From assembly GCF_016863195.1 (NCBI RefSeq), contig NZ_BOOK01000005.1:124001-188000 (forward strand): a stretch of DNA of 64,000 nt. The letters are read 5' to 3'. A model generated the notes under the pieces. It made no database searches. It had not been told where the DNA came from and was given only the letters and a program-made list of their open reading frames with translations. A program made the position numbers and the translations under genes. This document shows, in pieces, positions 43,583-51,968 of the stretch (position 1 is the first letter of the stretch; every line of letters starts with the position of its first letter). The DNA is from Paraplanobispora takensis (GTDB taxonomy: Bacteria; Actinomycetota; Actinomycetes; Streptosporangiales; Streptosporangiaceae).

Positions 43583-43969
43583 ATGACGCAGATCAAGTTC
43601 TACGGTCGCCGCGACGTCTGGGCCCCGCTTCGGCGGGAGCTGTCCGACGTCGTGCACGAGTGCGTGGTCGAGACGTGGAAGCTCCCGCCGGACAAGCGGT
43701 TCCACCGCTTCCTGCTGCTGGACGCCGAGGACCTGCTCTGCCCGCAGCGGAGCGAGCGCTATCTGATCGTGGAGATCGTCTGCTTCACCGGCCGCTCGGA
43801 CGAGGCCAAGCGCGAGCTGATCCGGGCCCTGTTCGCCCGGACGCGGGAGGCGCTCGGCCTCGCCCCCGAGGATCTGGAGATCGTCATCCTGGAGGCGCCC
43901 CAGGTGAACTGGGGCATCCGGGGCGTGCCCGGCGACGAGCTGGCCCTGACCTATCCGGTCACCGTCTGA
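43583..43969 (+). CDS. Tautomerase-family protein lacking the N-terminal Pro
   Basis: This 128-residue protein resembles the longer tautomerase_2-type proteins: QIKFYGRRD at the start, FHRFLLLD in the middle, FTGRSDEAKRELIRALFARTRE, and NWGIRGVPGDEL near the end. The tautomerase superfamily uses Pro at mature position 1, but here it is Thr (M-T-Q-I), so classic chemistry is doubtful. The start is fixed by spacing after fumC and by the family's short N terminus. The last 19 bases overlap the 3' end of mca on the other strand. Confidence 0.8.
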   Translation: MTQIKFYGRRDVWAPLRRELSDVVHECVVETWKLPPDKRFHRFLLLDAEDLLCPQRSERYLIVEIVCFTGRSDEAKRELIRALFARTREALGLAPEDLEIVILEAPQVNWGIRGVPGDELALTYPVTV

Positions 43970-44832
43970 TCGCCGCGGATCCCGGCGAACAGGTCGGTCT
44001 CCGGCAGCGTCGTCTCGACGTGTGAGCGGGCGAGGTGGTACTCCTCGGTGGGCCAGATCTCCCGTTCCACGTCACGCGGGGTGGAGAACCACGGCCCCTC
44101 GGGGTCGATCTGGGTGGCGTGCGCCTTGATCGCCCGGTCCCGGATCTCGAAATAGTCGTCGCAGGTCACCCGGGTGGTCGTGGCCAGCTGGGGCATGCCC
44201 TCGAACCAGTCGTCGGTGATCTCATCGGCCAGCGGCGACTCCAGCCCCCGGGCGAGCAGTCCCTCGTTGATCGCGGTGAACCACTCGCGGGTGAACGACA
44301 CCGAGTAGTAGAGCTTGAGCGGCCGCCACGGCTCCCCGGTGCCGGGATGGCGCTCCGGGTCGCCCGCGGCCTCGAACGCCTCGACCGACACCCGGTGGGT
44401 CATGATGTGGTCCGGGTGCGGATAGCCGCCCGTCTCGTCGTAGGTGATGATCACATGCGGCCGGAACTCCCGCACAGCCGCCACCAGCGGCCGCGCGGCG
44501 ACCTCCAGGTCCTGTACGGCGAAGCATCCCTCCGGCAGCGGCTCGCCCTCCCCGGGCAGCCCCGAGTCGACGAAGCCGAGCCAGCGGTGGCCGACGCCGA
44601 GGATCGCGGCGGCCTCGGCCATCTCCTTGCGCCGGATCTCCGCCATGTTCTCCAGCACTCCCGGCCGGTCCATCGCCGGGTTGAGGATGTCGCCGCGCTC
44701 CCCGCCCGTGCAGGTGCACACCAGGACCTCCACCCCCTCCCGGACGTAGCGGGCGAGCGTCGCCGCCCCCTTGCTGGACTCGTCGTCGGGGTGGGCGTGC
44801 ACCGCCATCAGCCGCAGCGGGTTCGTGGTCAC
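43951..44832 (-). CDS. mca: Mycothiol S-conjugate amidase
   Basis: Mca cleaves mycothiol conjugates of electrophiles and drugs, releasing a mercapturic acid for export and glucosaminyl-inositol for recycling. The 293-residue protein has the zinc motif HAHPDDESSKG (His14, Asp17) and the second ligand region GYPHPDHIMTH, plus the C-terminal WFSTP part that separates Mca from MshB. The GTG at 44832 follows GAGGAG. It shows the organism makes mycothiol, hence an actinobacterium. The inositol operon and mycothiol share inositol as a metabolite. Confidence 0.94.
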   Translation of the reverse strand: MTTNPLRLMAVHAHPDDESSKGAATLARYVREGVEVLVCTCTGGERGDILNPAMDRPGVLENMAEIRRKEMAEAAAILGVGHRWLGFVDSGLPGEGEPLPEGCFAVQDLEVAARPLVAAVREFRPHVIITYDETGGYPHPDHIMTHRVSVEAFEAAGDPERHPGTGEPWRPLKLYYSVSFTREWFTAINEGLLARGLESPLADEITDDWFEGMPQLATTTRVTCDDYFEIRDRAIKAHATQIDPEGPWFSTPRDVEREIWPTEEYHLARSHVETTLPETDLFAGIRGDQTVTG

Positions 44833-44995
44833 GGATTCTCCTCGAAGTGGGGAAGGCCGGAGGCTCGAAGGGGAAGGGAGCTCCGGGAAGAGGACGGGGC
44901 CGGGCCTCGGTCCCGCGGGGACGGGCCCGCGCCGAGGGGTCAGGGGCTCAGCGGGGTCAGGGGGTCGGCGAGGTGGTGAGGTCGGCGGGGCGGGG

Positions 44996-45916
44996 TCAGC
45001 CGAGATAGGCGCGCAGCCCGAGCGACCGGGACGGGTGGCGGAGCTTGGACATGGCCTTGGCCTCGATCTGGCGGATGCGCTCCCGGGTGACACCGTAGTC
45101 CTTGCCGATCTCGTCCAGGGTCCTGGGCCGCCCGTCGTCGAGGCCGAAGCGCAGGGCGACCACACCGGCCTCGCGCTCGCTGAGCGTGCCGAGCAGCTCG
45201 CGCAGCTGCTCGCGCAGGAGACCGGCGGAGACGACGTCCTCGGGGGTGACGGCCTGGGAGTCCTCGATGAGGTCGCCGAACTCCCCGTCGCTCCCGTCGC
45301 CCAGCGGGGTGTGCAGGGAGACGGGGTCGCGGTCGTATCCCTGCACCTCGGCGACCTTCTGCGGGGTCATGTCGAGCTCGCGGGCCAGCTCCTCGCCGGT
45401 GGGCTCGCGCCCCAGGGTGGTCAGCAGCTCCCGTCTGGCCCGGGTGAGCCTGTTGATCTGCTCCACCATGTGGACCGGGACCCGGATGGTCCGCGCCTGG
45501 TCGGCCACGGCCCGGCCGATCGCCTGCTTGATCCACCAGGTGGCGTAGGTGGAGAACTTGAAGCCCATGGTGTGGTCGAACTTCTCCACCGTGCGGATCA
45601 GGCCGACGTTGCCCTCCTGGATCAGGTCCTGCAGGAGCAGGCCGCGCCCGGTGTAGCGCTTGGCGACCGAGACGACCAGCCGCAGATTGGCCTCCAGCAT
45701 GCGCTCCCTGGCGCGCCGGCCGTCCTCGGCGATCCACTCCAGCTCGGCGCGCGCGTCCGCCGTGAGCGCCTCGCCCACGGCCTCCAGCCGCTCCCTGGCG
45801 AAGGCGCCCGCCTCCATCCGCCTGGCCAGATCGACCTCCTGCTCGGCGGTGAGCAGCGGAATCGTGCCGATCTGCTTGAGATAGTCCTTGATCGAGTCCG
45901 TGCCGGTGGTGATCAG
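44996..45916 (-). CDS. Group 2 sigma-70 factor, probable CTG start
   Basis: The 306-residue primary-like sigma factor has region 1.2 ([11 protein letters not shown]), region 2 with the core-binding and -10 segment ([17 protein letters not shown], then [13 protein letters not shown]), region 3, and region 4.2 with the [18 protein letters not shown] helix-turn-helix. The first in-frame ATG (45817) would delete region 1.2. Upstream, the only start with an SD is CTG at 45916, with GAGGAG six bases before it. There is no ATG, GTG or TTG in frame between it and 45817. It resembles the HrdA/C/D or SigB-like group-2 factors, probably alternative to the main sigma. Confidence 0.9.
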   Translation of the reverse strand: MITTGTDSIKDYLKQIGTIPLLTAEQEVDLARRMEAGAFARERLEAVGEALTADARAELEWIAEDGRRARERMLEANLRLVVSVAKRYTGRGLLLQDLIQEGNVGLIRTVEKFDHTMGFKFSTYATWWIKQAIGRAVADQARTIRVPVHMVEQINRLTRARRELLTTLGREPTGEELARELDMTPQKVAEVQGYDRDPVSLHTPLGDGSDGEFGDLIEDSQAVTPEDVVSAGLLREQLRELLGTLSEREAGVVALRFGLDDGRPRTLDEIGKDYGVTRERIRQIEAKAMSKLRHPSRSLGLRAYLG

Positions 45917-45928
45917 GAGCCTCTCCTC

Positions 45929-45943
45929 ACACGAAATTTGTGT
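45929..45943. promoter_or_regulatory. Near-palindrome in the sigma factor leader
   Basis: ACACGAAATTTGTGT is a near-perfect palindrome with ACAC/GTGT arms, immediately upstream of the sigma ribosome site. It could be an operator or an mRNA structure limiting the CTG start. Confidence 0.4.
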
Positions 45944-45951
45944 TGGACCTA

Positions 45952-45980
45952 AAATTAGGACCGAAACAGTGATCCGTCAA
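45952..45980 (-). promoter_or_regulatory. Sigma-70-type promoter of the sigma factor gene
   Basis: On the minus strand TTGACG (45975-45980) and TAATTT (45952-45957) are 17 bases apart, the best promoter match in the window. The -10 lies inside an imperfect inverted repeat GGACCTAA-AA-TTAGGACC (45945-45962). Confidence 0.75.
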
Positions 45981-46108
45981 GAGAAAATATGTCGAACCTA
46001 AAAATCGGTCGGATCCACGAGAGAGCGGCGGCACGGCCACGTGACCGCCCGGCCCGCCGGCCCCCGGCGGGCGGAAACTCCATGGGCGGCTCCTGGCGGC
46101 ACCCCTTT

Positions 46109-46128
46109 CATCGAACACGGTTTCGATG
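46109..46128. promoter_or_regulatory. Inverted repeat CATCGAA-N6-TTCGATG
   Basis: Perfect 7-base arms with a 6-base spacer, about 200 bases upstream of the hydroxybutyrate dehydrogenase start; a possible operator for that cluster. Confidence 0.4.
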
Positions 46129-46314
46129 GTACGTCGCCCCCCGCCGTCGCGGGGGCGGCACGCCGTACTCTCATCGCCGTGGTTTCCGGGGAATCGGCGA
46201 CGACGTCCCCGTCCCGCCGGCACCGCCTGCGGACCGCCGTGCCGTGCGTCCCGCACATAACCCGCCACGACAGTGTGTCGGCGGGCGACATGGGCCGGGA
46301 TCCCGCCCGTTGCC

Positions 46315-46320
46315 TACATT
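46315..46320 (+). promoter_or_regulatory. -10 box of leaderless dehydrogenase gene
   Basis: TACATT ends six bases before the ATG at 46327; no SD. Confidence 0.5.
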
Positions 46321-46326
46321 CGGCAC

Positions 46327-47085
46327 ATGATTGACCTGACGGCGCGACGGGCCGTGGTGACCGGGGCGGGCAGCGGGATCGGGCGCGCCTGCGCGCGACG
46401 GCTGGCCGACGCCGGAGCGCATGTGGTGGCGGTGGACATGGACGCCGAGGCCGCCGCGAAGGTGGCCGCGGAGGTCTCCGGGACGCCGGTCGTGGCGGAC
46501 CTGTCCACGCCCGGCTTCCTGGAGGCCTTCCCGCCCGGCCTCGTGCGCGGGGCCGACATCGTGGTGAACAACGCCGGGTTCCAGCACGTGGCCCCGGTCG
46601 AGGAGTTCCCGCCGGAGGTCTTCACCAGGATCCTCAAGGTCATGGTCGAGGCCCCGTTCCTGCTGGTGCGGGCGGCCCTGCCCGGGATGTACGAGCGGGG
46701 ATGGGGGCGGATCGTCAACATCTCCTCCATCCACGGCCTGCGCGCCTCGCCGTACAAGGCGGCCTACGTCACGGCGAAGCACGCGCTGGAGGGGTTCTCG
46801 AAGGTCGTCGCCCTGGAGGGCGCCGCACACGGGGTCACCTCCAACTGTGTGAGTCCCGCCTACGTCCGCACTCCCCTCGTGGAGCGCCAGATCGACGCCC
46901 AGGCCGCCACCCACGGCATCGGCCGGGACGAGGTCGTCGAACAGATCATGCTCGCCCCCGCCGCGATCAAGCGGCTGATCGAGCCCGACGAGGTCGCCGA
47001 ACTGGTCGCCTACCTGTGCGGCCCGCACGGCTCCTTCATGACCGGAGCCTCCCTGCCCGTGGACGGGGGCTGGACCGCCCGCTGA
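46327..47085 (+). CDS. 3-hydroxybutyrate dehydrogenase (SDR family)
   Basis: The 252-residue classical SDR has TGAGSGIG at residues 12-19, the NNAG strand, catalytic Ser in NISSIHGL and the YVTAKHA Tyr-Lys pair. The SSIHGLRASPYKAAY stretch and the PVDGGWTA end match D-3-hydroxybutyrate dehydrogenases, which oxidise 3-hydroxybutyrate to acetoacetate with NAD. The next genes (regulator, symporter and secreted hydrolase) support that substrate. The start is a leaderless ATG. Confidence 0.88.
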   Translation: MIDLTARRAVVTGAGSGIGRACARRLADAGAHVVAVDMDAEAAAKVAAEVSGTPVVADLSTPGFLEAFPPGLVRGADIVVNNAGFQHVAPVEEFPPEVFTRILKVMVEAPFLLVRAALPGMYERGWGRIVNISSIHGLRASPYKAAYVTAKHALEGFSKVVALEGAAHGVTSNCVSPAYVRTPLVERQIDAQAATHGIGRDEVVEQIMLAPAAIKRLIEPDEVAELVAYLCGPHGSFMTGASLPVDGGWTAR

Positions 47086-47164
47086 CGTCCGGGGACCCAC
47101 GCCGACCGCCCGGGTCCGGGGGCGGCCGGATCCCGGGCGCGGCGGCACCGCGAGAATGGACGAC

Positions 47165-49126
47165 ATGAGCGCGCGGGTGTTTCTGGAGCTGCTGGCCAGG
47201 GAGGCCTCGGCGGTCGAGTTCGAAGGGCCCGTCCTGGCCGCCAGGACGTCCGGGGCGGACCCGGCGACGCTGGCCGAGCTGGAGGAGACCAAGCTCGCCG
47301 CGCTCAAGGTGCGGGCGCTGATGCGGCGCAGGGCCAGGCGCGAGGCCGAGCTGTCGGCGCTGTTCGACACCGCCGGCGACCTGGCCGGCCTGCGGAACCT
47401 GGACGCCGTGCTGGAGGCCATCGTGCGCCGCGCCCGGCAGCTGCTCGGCACGGACGCCGCCTACATGACGCTGCACGACCCCGACCGGGGCGACACCTGG
47501 ATGCGGGTCACCGACGGCTCGGTCTCGGCCAAGTTCCGCGCCCTGCGCCTGGCCATGGGGGCCGGGCTCGGCGGGCTGGTGGCCCAGACCGCCACGCCGT
47601 ACGCCACGGCCGACTACTTCGCCGACGAGCGCTTCCGGCACATGTCCCACATCGACGACGCGGTCAAGGAGGAGGGCCTGGTCGCCATCCTCGGCGTGCC
47701 GCTCAAGCTCGGCGCGCGGGTCATCGGGGTGCTGTTCGCGGCCAACCGGAGCGTGCGGCCGTTCACCCAGGACGAGGTGGTGCTGCTCGGCTCGCTGGCC
47801 GCCCACGCGGCGGTGGCCATCGACAACGCCCGCCTGCTGCAGGAGACCCGCAACGCCCTGGAGGAGCTCAGCGAGGCCAACCGGCAGGCCGGCGCGCACA
47901 GCCAGGCGGTGGAGCGGGCCGCCCTCGCGCACGACCGGATGACCGGGCTGGTGCTGCGCGGCGGCGGGGTCGAGGACGTGGCCGCCGTGGTCACCGAGGT
48001 GCTCGGCGGCTCGCTGGTCGTGCTGGACGGCGCGGGACGGCCGATCGCCGGCGACCTGAGCGAGCTGGACGGCACGGGCCGGCCGGCCGGCGGCGCCCAG
48101 GACGGGCCGGAGAAGACCGTGTCCGGGGCAGCCCCGGCCGGAGCGACCGCAGCCGGGATGGCGGCGGCCGGTGTGACCGCGGCGGCCATCGCGGAGGCCG
48201 CGCAGTCGTCCCGGACGCTGGGGCGCACCGTCAGGAAGGACGACCTGCTGGTCGCGTCGGTGGACGTCGGCGCGGAACCGCTGTGCACGCTCGTGCTGCG
48301 GGCCGACGGCCGGGTGGCCGCCACCGACCAGCGCATCCTGGAGCGGGCGGCGCTGGTCACCGCGCTGCTGCTGCTGTTCCGCCGCACCGTGGCCGAGGCA
48401 GAGGGCCGGGTCAGGGGCGAGCTGCTCGACGACCTGATCTCGCGGCCCGGCCTCGACGGGCTGGCCGACCGGGCCCGCCGGGTCGGCGTGGACCTGGACG
48501 CCGGTCACGTGGTGGTCGTGGTCCGGCACGACGGCCAGCGCGAGCGCGCCGCCTTCTGGGCCTCCTCACGCGCCACGCTGGAGCGCGGGCTGGCCGCCCA
48601 GCGCGGGGACGAGCTGGTGCTGCTGCTGCCCGGCGACCGGCCGGGCCCGCTGGCCAAGCGGATCGCCGCCGAGCTGAGCGCCTCCCTCGGCCGGCCCGCC
48701 ACGGCGGGCGCCTGCGGCCCGGTGCACGGGCCCGCCGGGGTCGCCGCGGCCCACGACGAGGCCCGCCGCTGCGCCGACGCGCTGCGCGCCCTGGGCCGGG
48801 CCGGCGAGGGCGCCGGTGCCGCGGAGCTGGGCTTCGTCGGGCTGCTGGTGGGCGACGGCCGCGACATCGAGGCCTACCTGCGCTCGGCGCTCGGCCCGGT
48901 GCTGGACTACGACGCCCGCCGGGGCACCGCGCTGGTCCACACCCTCACCGCCTACTTCGGCGCGGGCGGCTCGCTCTCCCGTACGGCCGAGGCCCTGCAC
49001 ATCCACGTCAACACCGTCACCCAGCGCCTGGACCGGATCGGCCGGCTGCTGGGCGCCGACTGGCAGGACCCGGAGCGGGCCCTGGAGATCCAGCTCGCCC
49101 TGCGGCTGCACCGGCTGCGCGGCTGA
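47165..49126 (+). CDS. GAF-domain PucR/CdaR-type transcription regulator
   Basis: The 653-residue protein has an N-terminal helical part, a GAF sensor domain (about 70-215, with AGLGGLVAQT and ILGVPLKLGARVIGVLFAANR), a coiled coil, an Ala/Gly-rich variable region, and a C-terminal PucR-type helix-turn-helix (YFGAGGSLSRTAEALHIHVNTV). Such regulators sense small molecules through GAF and control neighbouring catabolic genes. It lies 79 bases after the dehydrogenase gene and before the symporter. The ATG at 47165 is chosen; an ATG at 47156 is possible, and neither has a strong SD. Confidence 0.87.
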   Translation: MSARVFLELLAREASAVEFEGPVLAARTSGADPATLAELEETKLAALKVRALMRRRARREAELSALFDTAGDLAGLRNLDAVLEAIVRRARQLLGTDAAYMTLHDPDRGDTWMRVTDGSVSAKFRALRLAMGAGLGGLVAQTATPYATADYFADERFRHMSHIDDAVKEEGLVAILGVPLKLGARVIGVLFAANRSVRPFTQDEVVLLGSLAAHAAVAIDNARLLQETRNALEELSEANRQAGAHSQAVERAALAHDRMTGLVLRGGGVEDVAAVVTEVLGGSLVVLDGAGRPIAGDLSELDGTGRPAGGAQDGPEKTVSGAAPAGATAAGMAAAGVTAAAIAEAAQSSRTLGRTVRKDDLLVASVDVGAEPLCTLVLRADGRVAATDQRILERAALVTALLLLFRRTVAEAEGRVRGELLDDLISRPGLDGLADRARRVGVDLDAGHVVVVVRHDGQRERAAFWASSRATLERGLAAQRGDELVLLLPGDRPGPLAKRIAAELSASLGRPATAGACGPVHGPAGVAAAHDEARRCADALRALGRAGEGAGAAELGFVGLLVGDGRDIEAYLRSALGPVLDYDARRGTALVHTLTAYFGAGGSLSRTAEALHIHVNTVTQRLDRIGRLLGADWQDPERALEIQLALRLHRLRG

Positions 49127-49254
49127 CGACCCCGCCGCGGGGCTCCCACATAGCCGCCTCACCCGGTATGGGGATCGCCCCCATAGGAGTGATGCCGGTC
49201 ACTACGTACGGTGAGCCGACATCCCCCCGACAGCGACTCCCATTGGTGAGTGAG

Positions 49255-50598
49255 ATGGCTGAGAAATCCCCCACCCCCATCGGAAAGATCGTCGGCGCCA
49301 GCCTCATCGGCACCACGATCGAGTGGTACGACTTCTTCCTGTACGGCTCCGCCGCCGCGCTCGTCTTCAACAAGCTCTTCTTCCCCGAGGCGGACCCGCT
49401 CACCGGCACCCTGCTGGCGTTCCTCACCTACGCGGTGGGCTTCGTCGCCCGCCCGCTCGGCGCGGTCGTCTTCGGCCACTACGGCGACCGGCTGGGCCGC
49501 AAGCGGCTGCTCGTCATCAGCCTGGTCCTGATGGGCGGCGCGACCTTCCTGATCGGCTGCCTGCCGACGCACGCGGCGATCGGCGCGGCGGCCCCGCTGC
49601 TGCTGACGGCGCTGCGGCTGGTGCAGGGCTTCGCGCTCGGCGGCGAGTGGGGCGGTGCGGTGCTCATCGTCTCCGAGCACGGCGACTCCGCGCGGCGCGG
49701 CTTCTGGGCCTCCTGGCCGCAGGCCGGCGCCCCCGGCGGCAACCTGCTGGCCACCGCCGTCCTGGCGGTGCTGGCCGCGGTCCAGTCCGATGAGACCTTC
49801 CTGAGCTGGGGCTGGCGCGTGCCGTTCCTGCTCTCGGGCGCGCTGGTGCTCCTGGGCCTGTGGATCCGGCTGTCCATCAGCGAGTCCCCGGTCTTCCAGC
49901 AGGCCATGGCCAACGCCGAGCACAGGCCCAAGGCGTCGATGCCCATCGTGGACGTCTTCCGCTACCACTGGCGGGACGTGATCACCGCGATCGGCGCCCG
50001 CTTCGCCGAGAACGTCTCCTACTACGTGATCACCGCCTTCGTCCTGGTCTACGCCGTGGAGGCCACCAAGCTGGACAAGGGCTTCGTACTGAACGCGGTG
50101 CTGATCGGCTCGGCCGTGCACTTCGTCTCGATCCCGATGTGGGGCGCCCTGTCCGACCGGCTCGGCCGCCGCCCCGTCTACCTGATCGGCGCGGTCGGCG
50201 TGGGCCTGTGGGCGTTCGCGTTCTTCCCGCTGATCGACACGGGCAACTTCGCCGCGATCACCCTGGCGGTCACGGTCGGCCTGGTCCTGCACGGGGCGAT
50301 GTACGGCCCGCAGGCGGCGTTCTTCTCCGAGCTGTTCGCCACCCGGATGCGCTACTCGGGCGTGTCGGTCGGCGCGCAGCTCGCCTCGATCGTCGCGGGC
50401 GGCCTGGCCCCGCTGATCGCGGTGGCGCTGCTCAAGTCGTACGGCTCCGCGTTCCCGATCATGCTCTACGTCGCCGGCGGCGCCGTGCTGACGGTGATCA
50501 CCATCCTCCTCGCCAAGGAGACCCGGGGCCGCGACCTCGTCACCCTTGAGGCCGGCGCCGACGAGACCGCCGCCGCCACCGAAGGCGTCAAGCCGTGA
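49255..50598 (+). CDS. MHS-family metabolite:proton symporter (MFS)
   Basis: The 447-residue protein has twelve helices and the MHS (ShiA/KgtP/ProP) signatures: GTTIEWYDFFLYG near the start, PLGAVVFGHYGDRLGRKR after helix 2 and GFALGGEWGGAVL. These carriers import organic acids with protons. Here 3-hydroxybutyrate or a related acid fits the neighbours. The ATG at 49255 has GGTGAG upstream; a GTG at 49246 is an alternative. Its stop overlaps the next start as GTGA, so the secreted hydrolase is co-translated. Confidence 0.9.
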   Translation: MAEKSPTPIGKIVGASLIGTTIEWYDFFLYGSAAALVFNKLFFPEADPLTGTLLAFLTYAVGFVARPLGAVVFGHYGDRLGRKRLLVISLVLMGGATFLIGCLPTHAAIGAAAPLLLTALRLVQGFALGGEWGGAVLIVSEHGDSARRGFWASWPQAGAPGGNLLATAVLAVLAAVQSDETFLSWGWRVPFLLSGALVLLGLWIRLSISESPVFQQAMANAEHRPKASMPIVDVFRYHWRDVITAIGARFAENVSYYVITAFVLVYAVEATKLDKGFVLNAVLIGSAVHFVSIPMWGALSDRLGRRPVYLIGAVGVGLWAFAFFPLIDTGNFAAITLAVTVGLVLHGAMYGPQAAFFSELFATRMRYSGVSVGAQLASIVAGGLAPLIAVALLKSYGSAFPIMLYVAGGAVLTVITILLAKETRGRDLVTLEAGADETAAATEGVKP

Positions 50599-51968
50599 GC
50601 CGGCCGCGCGGGCCGATCGTGCTCGCCTCCGGACTCGCGATCGCCACCGCCGCCGTGCTGGCGGTGAGCGCACCGGCCGCGAGCGCGGGGGTGACGGGCA
50701 CCACGCAGACGGCCGCGGGCGGGCACTGCGACCGGCAGGACAGGGTCGCCGTGCCCGGGGCGGAGAAGCAGGTCGTCGCCTGCCTGGACGACCTGACCAC
50801 GGCGGGGACCGTGGCCTCCGGGCACACCGACCCGGCCGACTGGTCCGGGCTGCACCCGGCGGGCGCGGTCAACCCCACGGGCGTGCCGGGCATCCAGGTC
50901 GACGGCTACTTCCCCGACACCTCCACCACCAACACCAACCACGGCTGGAACCACGACGCGCAGTTCGTGCTCCGGCTGCCCGACAGGTGGAACGGCGGGC
51001 TGGTCGTGGCGGGCACGCCCGGCAACCGGGAGCAGTACGCCAACGACTTCACCGTCTCGGACTGGGCGCTGGCCAAGGGCTACGCCTACGCGGTGACCGA
51101 CAAGGGCAACACCGGCGTCGCCTTCCACAAGGACGGCCGGGAGCCCGGGGACGCGATCGCCGAGTGGAACCACCGGGTCACGCAGATCGCCGTCGCGGCC
51201 AAGGCCGTCGCCAGGCAGCGGTACGGCAGGCTCCCGGCGCGCACCTACGCGGCGGGCATCTCCAACGGCGGCTATCTCGTGCGCTGGCAGCTGGAGAACC
51301 GGCCGTGGCTGTACGACGGCGGGATCGACTGGGAGGGCACGCTCTGGCGGGTCAAGGGTGACAACCTGCTGAACTTCCTGCCCCCGGCGCTGCGCGCCTA
51401 TCCCGAGGGCGACAACCAGGCGATGTACGACGCCGGGTTCGCCAAGGGCTCGGAGTTCCTGTGGCCGTTCCACCACCAGGTCTACTGGGACCTCACCCAG
51501 CGCATCTACCGGGAGGAGATCGACCCGGACTTCGACGGCGCCACCGAGGCGGGCACCCCGTACTGCGCCTCCGGCACCCCGGCCTGCGACGCCGACTACG
51601 ACTACGACGCGCGCAAGCCGTACCGGGCGATGCGGAAGATCGCGCTGACCGGCCGGATCGGCAAGCCGCTGATCACGATCCAGGGCACGCTCGACACGCT
51701 GCTGCCGATCTCCCGCAGCGGCGACGTCTACGCGCAGATGGTCGGCGAGCGCCGGCCCTTCCGCTACTACCGCGTCACCGACGGCACCCACACCGACGGC
51801 CTCTACGCCGCCTACCCCGACAGGCTGCGGCCGCTGCTGCCGTGCTTCCGCAGCGCGTTCGAGGCCATGGAGGGCTGGGTGGAGCGGCGGCAGAGCCCGC
51901 CGCCCAGCGCGACCCTGCCCCGCCCGGCCGGCGGCGACCTCGTCAACGAGTGTCAGTTGGGGGTGTAG
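50595..51968 (+). CDS. Secreted alpha/beta hydrolase, probable 3-hydroxybutyrate oligomer hydrolase
   Basis: The 457-residue protein has a signal peptide (about 1-32, ending Ala-Ser-Ala). The alpha/beta hydrolase triad candidates are Ser in AAGISNGG (G-I-S-N-G nucleophile elbow), Asp in GTLDTLLP and His in DGTHTDG. It resembles 3HBOH or tannase-like esterases, shorter than the classical 3HB-oligomer hydrolase. With the dehydrogenase and symporter it would make an uptake route for PHB oligomers. Cys pairs (PYCASGTPAC, and C at both ends) suggest extracellular disulfides. It overlaps the glycosyltransferase 3' end by 16 bases. Confidence 0.72.
   Translation: MSRPRGPIVLASGLAIATAAVLAVSAPAASAGVTGTTQTAAGGHCDRQDRVAVPGAEKQVVACLDDLTTAGTVASGHTDPADWSGLHPAGAVNPTGVPGIQVDGYFPDTSTTNTNHGWNHDAQFVLRLPDRWNGGLVVAGTPGNREQYANDFTVSDWALAKGYAYAVTDKGNTGVAFHKDGREPGDAIAEWNHRVTQIAVAAKAVARQRYGRLPARTYAAGISNGGYLVRWQLENRPWLYDGGIDWEGTLWRVKGDNLLNFLPPALRAYPEGDNQAMYDAGFAKGSEFLWPFHHQVYWDLTQRIYREEIDPDFDGATEAGTPYCASGTPACDADYDYDARKPYRAMRKIALTGRIGKPLITIQGTLDTLLPISRSGDVYAQMVGERRPFRYYRVTDGTHTDGLYAAYPDRLRPLLPCFRSAFEAMEGWVERRQSPPPSATLPRPAGGDLVNECQLGV

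Larger units (their letters stand above)
45917..46326. other. Divergent regulatory region between sigma factor and hydroxybutyrate cluster
   Basis: About 410 bases without a gene. It holds the sigma promoter, an ACACGAAATTTGTGT near-palindrome in the leader (45929-45943), an AT-rich direct repeat, a CATCGAA/TTCGATG inverted repeat (46109-46128), a GC hairpin (46138-46155) and the leaderless start of the dehydrogenase gene. Confidence 0.6.

Noticed and set aside
45946-46326. A tRNA or small RNA in the divergent sigma/dehydrogenase gap
   Set aside because: No cloverleaf, T-loop or anticodon arrangement was found; the inverted repeats there are too short and better explained as operators or a GC hairpin.
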